Assembly (NCBI GenBank): GCA_003161205.1
Contig: PMOU01000231.1
Coordinates: 1 to 15,845 of the forward strand
DNA length: 15,845 nt
From: Actinomycetota bacterium
GTDB taxonomy: Bacteria; Actinomycetota; Actinomycetes; Streptosporangiales; Streptosporangiaceae
Reading direction: 5' to 3'
Positions 7,596 through 13,033 of the stretch are shown piece by piece. Made by a program: the position numbers and the translations under genes. How positions within the stretch are numbered: position 1 is the first letter of the stretch; every line of letters begins with the position of its first letter. A model generated the notes under the pieces. It was given only the letters and a program-made list of their open reading frames with translations. It had not been told where the DNA came from and made no database searches.

Positions 7596-8418
7596 CTCGG
7601 TGCAGCAGATCACGGCGCTGGTGCACCATTACTGCGAGCTGTTCGACACCGGGCAGTTCGACGAGTTCGCGGCGCAGTTCGAGCGCGGGCAGTGGCACCG
7701 CGCCGACCCGGGCGCGGTAGCGGCCCGCCGCTGGATCGATGACAACGTGCACGTCTACGACGGGCTGCCGCGGACGAAACATCTGACCACCAACCTGACC
7801 GTGCAGGTCGACGAGCAGGGCGCCGAGGTGGATGTGCTGTCCGGCGGGCGGCTGGTGCTGGCCGTCGGTACCGGCTGGAACCCAGTGGAGTACGAGAGCC
7901 TGGGCGTGCCGTTCGGCGGGCGCGGACGGCGGCTGGACGAGCAGGTCGAGCTGCTGCGCAGGCTGTGGCGGGAGCCCGTGCTCGACTACCGGGGCGAGTT
8001 CCACCGGGTCGACCGGGCCGGGATACTGCCGCGGCCGGTCCGGGGCAGTATCCCGCTGTGGTTCGGCGGCAGCGCCGAGGTGTCGCTGGTCCGGGCCGCG
8101 CGCACCGGGGACGGCTTCGTGTTCGGCTCGGCGGGCCCCCGTACCCACCGCCGGGCCGCCCGCGAGTACGACCTGCTCGCCGCCGACGGCCGCGACCCGG
8201 CGACCTTCGGCCTGGACGCGATGATCGACTACGCGCTCGGGCCGCAGGGCTGGGCCGACGAGGCTCCCGCCTGGGAGGCCCAGGGCGGGACTATCCTGTC
8301 CATCCAGACGATGCAGTCGGGCACCGGCTACCAACGGGTGTCGCATCATAAGCTGGCTGACCCGGCGGCTCACATCGCCGCGCTCGGCGAGTTCGCCCGG
8401 GTGCTGCGGGGCGGCTAG
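7588..8418 (+). CDS. Chimeric ORF: SnoaL-like N-terminal half fused in frame to C-terminal part of an LLM-class oxidoreductase
   Basis: 276-aa open frame with two unrelated parts. Residues 1 to about 80 match the first half of a SnoaL_4/NTF2 domain (ITALVHHYCELFDTG, WIDDNVHVYDGLPRTKH, TTNLTVQVDE). From about 82 it becomes the middle and end of a luciferase-like F420-dependent oxidoreductase: DVLSGGRLVLAVGTGWNP, EYESLGVPFGGRGRRLDEQ, LLRRLWREPVLDYRGEFH, IPLWFGGSAE and ARTGDGFVF. The SnoaL part lacks its last strands, and the LLM part lacks roughly its first 100 residues, including part of the barrel that binds F420 or FMN. A deletion joining two formerly adjacent genes near 7825-7832 is the simplest origin. 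The frame has stayed open, so it may be expressed, but activity of either half is doubtful. It overlaps the upstream gene by 8 nt and shares a CTAG with the convergent SDR stop. Confidence 0.8.
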   Translation: MADSVQQITALVHHYCELFDTGQFDEFAAQFERGQWHRADPGAVAARRWIDDNVHVYDGLPRTKHLTTNLTVQVDEQGAEVDVLSGGRLVLAVGTGWNPVEYESLGVPFGGRGRRLDEQVELLRRLWREPVLDYRGEFHRVDRAGILPRPVRGSIPLWFGGSAEVSLVRAARTGDGFVFGSAGPRTHRRAAREYDLLAADGRDPATFGLDAMIDYALGPQGWADEAPAWEAQGGTILSIQTMQSGTGYQRVSHHKLADPAAHIAALGEFARVLRGG

Positions 8419-9203
8419 CGTTCCTCCCGCCAGGCCTCGCTCGATGTAGTGGACGCCCGGAACGCCGCGTGCACGCCGGTCATGGTCTGTCTCGGCTCGT
8501 CCAGCAGCGCCCGGAACGGCGCCCCCACCGCGTCGCGGACCAGTTCGGCGAAGCGGTCGGGCCAGATCGTCGGCTGGCCGGCCAGCCAGCCGTCGAGCGC
8601 GAGCCCGGCAACCTGGGCCGGGGTGGCCTTGGCGGTGGTCTTGAAAGCGGCTCCCATGTCCGTGTCGATGAATCCAGGCAGGACGACAGTCACCGTCCCG
8701 CCAGCCTCGCGCAGTTCCTCGCGCAGATCGAGCGCGAGCATCAGGCAGGCCGCCTTGCTGGCGCTATAGACCGGCGCGCTGCGCGACAACGCCACCGCGC
8801 TGACCGACAGCACGAAGATGACGCCAGAACCAGCCCGGCGCAGGGTCGGAGCGAAGGCCCGGACCAGGCCCAGCGGCCCGAAGAAGTTCACCTCGAGCAC
8901 CTCGCGGAAGATGGCCTCCTCGACGTCGCTCAGTACCGGCTGCTGGCAGGTGACGCCTGCGTTGCAGACCAGCAGATCGACGTCGGGGTGCTCCCTGGCC
9001 ACCGCGGCGATCTGGGTCCGGTCGGTGACGTCGAGCCGGGCCGGCACGACGCGCGCCGGATCCTCGAACGGAGGCAGCGACGTGACCTCGCGCGCGGCCG
9101 CGACCACGATCGCCGCCCGCCGGCTGAGCGCGGCGCTGACGAAAGCCGCGCCGACCCCGCGATTGGCCCCGGTGACCAGCACCTTCCGTCCGGTCAGGTC
9201 CAT
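8415..9203 (-). CDS. Short-chain dehydrogenase/reductase (SDR)
   Basis: 262-aa classical SDR oxidising or reducing a hydroxyl/keto group with NAD(P). Motifs: cofactor loop TGANRGVG at 11-18, DVT at 58-60, CNAG at 80-83, catalytic Asn in EVNFFG (106), Ser 133 and the YSASK pair Y146/K150, then LPGFIDTDM after the sixth strand. The usual acidic residue at the end of strand 2 is absent (VVAAAREV, with Arg 38), which favours NADP. ATG 9203 has GGAGG 5 nt upstream (9209-9213). It is the last gene of the leftward run, 27 nt after the histidine phosphatase gene. Its TAG stop and that of the convergent chimeric gene share the palindrome CTAG, leaving no room for a terminator. The substrate is unknown. 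Confidence 0.92.
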   Translation of the reverse strand: MDLTGRKVLVTGANRGVGAAFVSAALSRRAAIVVAAAREVTSLPPFEDPARVVPARLDVTDRTQIAAVAREHPDVDLLVCNAGVTCQQPVLSDVEEAIFREVLEVNFFGPLGLVRAFAPTLRRAGSGVIFVLSVSAVALSRSAPVYSASKAACLMLALDLREELREAGGTVTVVLPGFIDTDMGAAFKTTAKATPAQVAGLALDGWLAGQPTIWPDRFAELVRDAVGAPFRALLDEPRQTMTGVHAAFRASTTSSEAWREER

Positions 9204-9230
9204 CCTTGCCTCCTGATACTCGCGGCTGGC

Positions 9231-9899
9231 TCAGCGGTAGGTGATCAGCGACCGGTCACCCTCCAGGTGCGCGTGGTCGTTGAAGGTCAGCAGGTGGGTC
9301 CCGGTCCGGCCGGTGATGAGCCTGGTGACGCTGGTATTCACGACCACCCGGGCCAGGGCCGGCCACCGGTCGGCGGGCAGGCCGGTGAGCTGGGCGCAGG
9401 CCACCGCGATCACCCCGGCCGACGTCACGGCCATGGTCGTGCCCGGCTCGGCCGTCAGCTCGGCGACCACGGCTCCGACCCGGGCGGTGAAGGCACCGTG
9501 CGGTTCCGGGTAGTCGGTGCCGCCCTGAATCCACCGGCCGATGGCCTCATCCAGCGTGGACTGCAGCGCCAGGCGCGACTCCGGCGTGACGGCCGAGGCG
9601 AACGGATCACCGGTGCTGTCCGCGGCCAGGACCCCCAGGTGGTCGTACTCGTCCAGCCGGTCATCGGCGTGCAGCTCACCCGGCGGAAGGCCCAGCTCGG
9701 CCAGGACCGTACAGGCGGTCTCCCGCTGGCGGGCCAGGGCGCCGCACCAGGCCTGGCTCACCCGCAGGTCGGCGCGGGCCAGCCGGGCTCCCACCAGCTC
9801 GGCCTGCCGGCGGCCGAGCTCGGACAGCTCGTCGTAGTTGGACGTGCCGAGGGAGCCCTGGCCGTGCCGGACGAGCAACAGCACACCCACGTCAGTCAC
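9231..9899 (-). CDS. Histidine phosphatase (phosphoglycerate-mutase-like) family protein
   Basis: 222-aa member of the RHG phosphatase superfamily. LLLVRHGQGSLG at 7-18 carries the phospho-accepting His 12, LSELGRRQAELVG (25-37) is the typical second block, and ARQRETACTV (56-65) corresponds to the usual R-x2-ETA block. The distal block normally reading SHGG is VTSAGVI (158-164), so the second catalytic His is replaced; TSGG-type relatives exist, and they may be phosphatases with altered chemistry or substrates. The true start is GTG 9899, whose GTGA overlaps the SurE stop; the longer open frame upstream to 10406 is only a shadow of surE. Coupling to a nucleotidase suggests the two act on related phosphorylated compounds (inference). 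Confidence 0.88.
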   Translation of the reverse strand: MTDVGVLLLVRHGQGSLGTSNYDELSELGRRQAELVGARLARADLRVSQAWCGALARQRETACTVLAELGLPPGELHADDRLDEYDHLGVLAADSTGDPFASAVTPESRLALQSTLDEAIGRWIQGGTDYPEPHGAFTARVGAVVAELTAEPGTTMAVTSAGVIAVACAQLTGLPADRWPALARVVVNTSVTRLITGRTGTHLLTFNDHAHLEGDRSLITYR

Positions 9900-10696
9900 C
9901 CATCCCGGGCCGGCACCCAGTCGGTGGTGGCGGTCTGCTGCCAGGTCAGGGGGGTGACCGAGGCCACCTGATCGTGGACGATGGCGTGAATGTCGGTGCC
10001 CGGCTCCAGCCGGGCGGGATCGACCACCAGGTCGACGGCGAACTGGTACGGCTGGTCCAGCGGCCGACCAGAACCCGGCCGGCGCCGGACGTAGTAGGGC
10101 TGCTGGCTCTGCACCGTCTTGCGCAGCTCGGTGCGGGTCGTGGCGCTGCGGGGCACGTTGAGGTTGAGCACGGACACCCCGGCTGGCATGCCGTCCGTTA
10201 GTACCTGCCGGGCCAGCAGCCGGGTAAAGTGCCCGGCGGCGGTCCAGTCGACGGTGCCGAATGTCCGCCACTCGCTGACCTGGGCGGTAATCGCGGCGGC
10301 GATGGCCGGGATGCCTAGGGAGTCCGCCTCGAACGCGGCGCCGACGGTCCCGCTGACGCCGATGCCGCCGCCGACGTTCTCGCCGTAGTTGATCCCGCTG
10401 ACGCACAACGCGATCGGCCGCGCGGCCAGCTCCAGGACCGCGTGGGTCACGGCCATCACCGGTGATCCGGTGATGGCGAAGCCGGGCATGGCCCGGCCGG
10501 CGATCTGCATCTGGACCTGCTTGATCACCCCGGCGCCCGCGTCGGTCAGGAAGGCCCGGCTCATGGCCGTCTGCTGGGTGGCCGGCGCGACCAGGAGCAG
10601 CTCGCCCAGGTCAGCCACGGCCTCGGCGGCCGCGTACAGCCCCGGCGAGCCCAGCCCGTCGTCATTGGTGACCAGGATCAGCGGCGGTTCAGGCAC
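9896..10696 (-). CDS. surE: 5'/3'-nucleotidase SurE-family protein
   Basis: 266-aa SurE-family metal-dependent phosphatase acting on nucleoside monophosphates and some other phosphomonoesters. Diagnostic motifs: ILVTNDDG at 7-14 with the metal-binding pair D12/D13, APATQQTAMS at 38-46 supplying the Ser/Thr ligand, and VSGINYGENVG at 99-109 with the ligand Asn, followed by SGTVGAAFEA. GTG 10696 is the start; its Shine-Dalgarno site is weak, and it lies 9 nt after the upstream SnoaL-type gene, so coupling is likely. It overlaps the histidine phosphatase gene by 4 nt. SurE is usually a stationary-phase housekeeping gene elsewhere; a copy embedded in a catabolic-type operon is more likely a specialised paralogue. 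The gene symbol is used for the family only. Confidence 0.9.
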   Translation of the reverse strand: MPEPPLILVTNDDGLGSPGLYAAAEAVADLGELLLVAPATQQTAMSRAFLTDAGAGVIKQVQMQIAGRAMPGFAITGSPVMAVTHAVLELAARPIALCVSGINYGENVGGGIGVSGTVGAAFEADSLGIPAIAAAITAQVSEWRTFGTVDWTAAGHFTRLLARQVLTDGMPAGVSVLNLNVPRSATTRTELRKTVQSQQPYYVRRRPGSGRPLDQPYQFAVDLVVDPARLEPGTDIHAIVHDQVASVTPLTWQQTATTDWVPARDG

Positions 10697-10705
10697 GGGC
10701 GCAGC

Positions 10706-11149
10706 CTACGGCGTTCCGCGTGGTGGCAGCGGTATTACCGTGCCGCGGTCCATGGCCCCCCGGTAGAGCATGTGCATGGCGCGGGAGGCGAACCGCCACC
10801 CATCCGGCGTACGTACGTACTCGTCGTCGTAGTGCCCTAGGTGCAGGGTGCCGTCGCCCTGCGCGCGGTTGTTGAACTCGATGATGTACCACGAGCCGCG
10901 GGCGCGGTCTCCCCCGATGTCGTCGATCAGGCCGGTCGTCACCACCTGCCCGACCCAGTCGTACTTGGCGATGGCCGTGCGCCACAAGCCCAAGGTCTCA
11001 GCCCGGCCGGAGGTGACCCGGCCGCCGCCCAGGTCCCAGCGGCAGTCCTGCGCCCAGGTCGCCGCCCAGGCATCCGGGTCGCGGCGGCAGACCGCGTCGG
11101 CGTACCGGGCCACCAGCGTCCGGATGGCCAGCTCGTCTTCTACACTCAT
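10706..11149 (-). CDS. SnoaL-like / NTF2-fold protein
   Basis: 147-aa NTF2-superfamily protein of the SnoaL_4 type. It opens with EDELAIRTLVARYADAVCRRD, then WAATWAQDCRWDLGGG, a helix containing GLWRTAIAKYDWV, strands VVTTGLID and GSWYIIEFN, and ends with YDDEYVRTPDGWRFASRAMHMLYRG, a textbook final strand set of this fold. Relatives catalyse aldol-type cyclisation, dehydration or epoxide hydrolysis on ring compounds; the role here is unknown. ATG 11149 has a purine-rich GAGGGAGAGG tract upstream. It lies between the sugar-isomerase-type gene (15 nt gap) and surE (9 nt gap) in the six-gene leftward run, so it is almost certainly co-transcribed. Confidence 0.85.
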   Translation of the reverse strand: MSVEDELAIRTLVARYADAVCRRDPDAWAATWAQDCRWDLGGGRVTSGRAETLGLWRTAIAKYDWVGQVVTTGLIDDIGGDRARGSWYIIEFNNRAQGDGTLHLGHYDDEYVRTPDGWRFASRAMHMLYRGAMDRGTVIPLPPRGTP

Positions 11150-11164
11150 GCCCTCTCCCTCGGT

Positions 11165-12040
11165 TCAGGCCGCGGCCGCGGCGACGGCCCGGGTGGCCTC
11201 GGCCAGCCGCCGGGCCACCTCGCCGGCCGGGCGCGACTGCAGGTCGACGGACATCACCTCGACCGACAGCGGCAGGCGCACGCCCATCTCATCGACCACA
11301 CGGAGGAAGCCGGCCAGGTCGAAGTCGCCGTCTCCTGGCACATTCCGGTGCCGGGTGCAGTCGGTGTAGTAATCCGGGTCGACCCGCTGCCGCGGCCCGT
11401 CGTTGAACTGGACGGTGAGGATGGCTTCGGCGGGGATGGCGCGCAGCATGTCGTCGTCGTTGGCGCCCCGGAAGTGGTGCCAGCTGTCCAGGCAGATACC
11501 GCCGTTAGCCCGGCCGGCCGCGGTGACGATCTGCATGGCCGAGGCCGCGTCCGGGATGTTCGACATCTCGGGCAAGAACTCGATGGCCGCGGCCAGGCCG
11601 TGCTCGGCCGCGCGGTCGCAGACGCCGGCGAAGGCCTCGGCCGCGTCGTCCAGGGTGCCGGTGTAGGGCCCGACCACTTGGACGTGGTGGCCCGGCCCGA
11701 GCGCGTCGCTCAGGGCGAAGGCCGACCGTTCGGCCGCCCGGTAGGCCGCCCGGTCGGGTCCGGTGGCCGACCAGCCGCGCAGCGCCTCGATCTCGACCAC
11801 CCGCAGCCCGTACTGGTCGAGCACGGCCCGCAGGTCGGCGTCCCGGGCCCCCTCGGCCCGCAGCCGCTGGTAATCGCCGACGTACAGTCCCATCGCGGCG
11901 AACCCGGCCTCGGCGGCAGCCCGGACCCGCTCCTCGAACGGGCGGAACCGGCCCAGGCTGAAGTGGCTGAGGATCAGGTCATCGGGCCCTAGGTCGGCGT
12001 AGCCGGGCAGCGCGGCCAGCGCGGCCGCCGCGGTGCTCAT
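11165..12040 (-). CDS. Sugar phosphate isomerase/epimerase family protein (xylose-isomerase-like TIM barrel)
   Basis: 291-aa AP-endonuclease-2/xylose-isomerase-like TIM barrel, a family of metal-dependent isomerases, epimerases and dehydratases of sugars, inositols and related polyols. Candidate metal and acid-base residues sit where the family needs them: Glu 154 in AIEFLPE, Asp 185 and His 188 in CLDSWHHFR, VQFND at 210-214, and Glu 261 in LSVEVMS. RNVPGDGDFDLAGF (232-245) resembles the late-barrel block xxPGxGxxD common in this group. ATG 12040 follows the upstream SDR stop by 16 nt with no strong ribosome site. In this operon it could isomerise a sugar or polyol moiety, or open or epimerise a hydroxylated ring; neither can be decided from sequence. 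Confidence 0.88.
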   Translation of the reverse strand: MSTAAAALAALPGYADLGPDDLILSHFSLGRFRPFEERVRAAAEAGFAAMGLYVGDYQRLRAEGARDADLRAVLDQYGLRVVEIEALRGWSATGPDRAAYRAAERSAFALSDALGPGHHVQVVGPYTGTLDDAAEAFAGVCDRAAEHGLAAAIEFLPEMSNIPDAASAMQIVTAAGRANGGICLDSWHHFRGANDDDMLRAIPAEAILTVQFNDGPRQRVDPDYYTDCTRHRNVPGDGDFDLAGFLRVVDEMGVRLPLSVEVMSVDLQSRPAGEVARRLAEATRAVAAAAA

Positions 12041-12056
12041 GCCGGGCGGCCCGCCC

Positions 12057-12926
12057 TCACTGGCCCGTACCGGCGGGGACCCCGCTGCGGCCGGCCTCGC
12101 GGACCAGGTCCCGCCGGTGCGCCCACCGGCCGTGCTCGCCCGGGGCGACGTTCTCCTTCGACCCGGTGGTCAGGCCGCCGTCGACGACCAGAACGTGCCC
12201 GCTGACGAACCCGGCGTCGTCGCTGGCCAGCCACAGGGCGGCGTGCGCGATGTCGGTGGCCTCGCCGATCCGGCCGCGCAGCGGCGTCCGGGTCCGGAAC
12301 GCCTCCCGGGCCTCGTCCATGGCGTCCGGGTCGCCGGTCAGGTTGGCCGCGTTCATCGGCGTGAGGATCTTGCCCGGGGCGATCGCGTTCACCCGGATCG
12401 ACCAGGCGCCCAGCTCGGCGGCGACGTTCCTGGTCAGCGCGATGACCGCGCCCTTGGCCGCACCGTAGATGTGCGGGCCGAGCCCGCCCTGCAGCGCGCC
12501 GATGCTCGTGGTGTTCAGGATCACCCCGCTGCGCTGGGGCTTCATCACGCGGGCGGCGTGCTTGCAGCCGAGGAACACCGACCGCACCAGCACGGCCATG
12601 GTGAACTCGTATTCCTCCAGCGGGATCTCGTCGATCCCGCCGTGCGTGCCGACGATCCCGGCGTTGTTGAACATGCAATCCAGTCGGCCGAACTCGCGTA
12701 CCGCGGTGTCGACCGCAGTCGCCACGTCCCGTTCGGCCGAAACATCACAGTGCAGATAACGGGCCCGGTCGCCGAGATCGGCGGCCACCCCCTGCCCGCG
12801 CTCGTCCTGAATGTCGGTGAGGAGCACGCTGGCGCCCTCGGCGTGCATCAGCCGGGCGGTGGCCTCGCCCAGCCCGCTGGCCGCGCCGGTGATCACGGCG
12901 ACCTGACCAGAAACTCGTCCTGCCAC
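12057..12926 (-). CDS. Short-chain dehydrogenase/reductase (SDR), NAD-type
   Basis: 289-aa classical SDR. TGAASGLG at 13-20 and an Asp at the end of strand 2 (LLTDIQ, D38) indicate NAD(H). CDVSAERDV at 60-68, NNAG at 87-90, catalytic Ser 141, and Y154/K158 in YGAAK are intact, followed by VNAIAPGKILTPM and the C-terminal VSGHVLVVDGG, a signature of alcohol-oxidising family members. The C-terminal 35 residues, rich in charged residues and Gly, extend past the usual end. The GTG 12926 start has GGAGGGAGA just upstream. It is the first gene of the six-gene leftward run and begins 32 nt downstream of one copy of the 58-bp repeat, which probably holds its control elements. Confidence 0.92.
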   Translation of the reverse strand: MAGRVSGQVAVITGAASGLGEATARLMHAEGASVLLTDIQDERGQGVAADLGDRARYLHCDVSAERDVATAVDTAVREFGRLDCMFNNAGIVGTHGGIDEIPLEEYEFTMAVLVRSVFLGCKHAARVMKPQRSGVILNTTSIGALQGGLGPHIYGAAKGAVIALTRNVAAELGAWSIRVNAIAPGKILTPMNAANLTGDPDAMDEAREAFRTRTPLRGRIGEATDIAHAALWLASDDAGFVSGHVLVVDGGLTTGSKENVAPGEHGRWAHRRDLVREAGRSGVPAGTGQ

Positions 12927-12958
12927 GGCTCTCCCTCCGACGGCCCGCGCTGCCGCAC

Positions 12959-13016
12959 GAGCGCGACTATCTTGTCATCGACTACAATAACCATCGAGCT
13001 GGGGTTGGCCCAGCCC
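12959..13016 (-). repeat. 58-bp perfect direct repeat, copy 1 (upstream of SDR operon)
   Basis: Identical over 58 bases and in the same orientation as 15046-15103, while the flanks diverge at once. Each copy sits just upstream of a minus-strand start codon (32 nt here). Read on the minus strand it holds an interrupted dyad TTGT-nn-TCGA-nn-ACAA (12972-12987), a -10-like GATAGT (12966-12971) and a 6-bp stem GCTGGG/CCCAGC with a 5-nt loop (12998-13014). It is best read as a duplicated promoter/operator cassette. Confidence 0.9.
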
Positions 13017-13033
13017 CTGGCTTAGCGGAGTGC

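Noticed and set aside
8469..9971. 500-codon plus-strand open frame antisense to the SDR and histidine phosphatase genes
   Set aside because: It spans two well-supported minus-strand genes and their junction, and its composition (Arg, Gly, Gln, His repeats) is that of a shadow frame.
9900..10406. N-terminal extension of the histidine phosphatase frame up to 10406
   Set aside because: The extension is Arg-rich antisense-like sequence overlapping surE; the GTGA overlap at 9896-9899 and the RHG motif position fix the start.
12998..13014. Stem-loop within the repeat as a terminator for the OYE gene
   Set aside because: A 6-bp stem without a T-run, and the identical stem occurs in copy 2 where no leftward gene ends; it is more likely part of the control element.
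12959..13016. 58-bp repeat as an insertion-sequence end, att site or CRISPR repeat
   Set aside because: There are only two copies, in direct orientation 2.09 kb apart, with no transposase, integrase, tRNA or spacer pattern nearby, and with a consistent position upstream of start codons.
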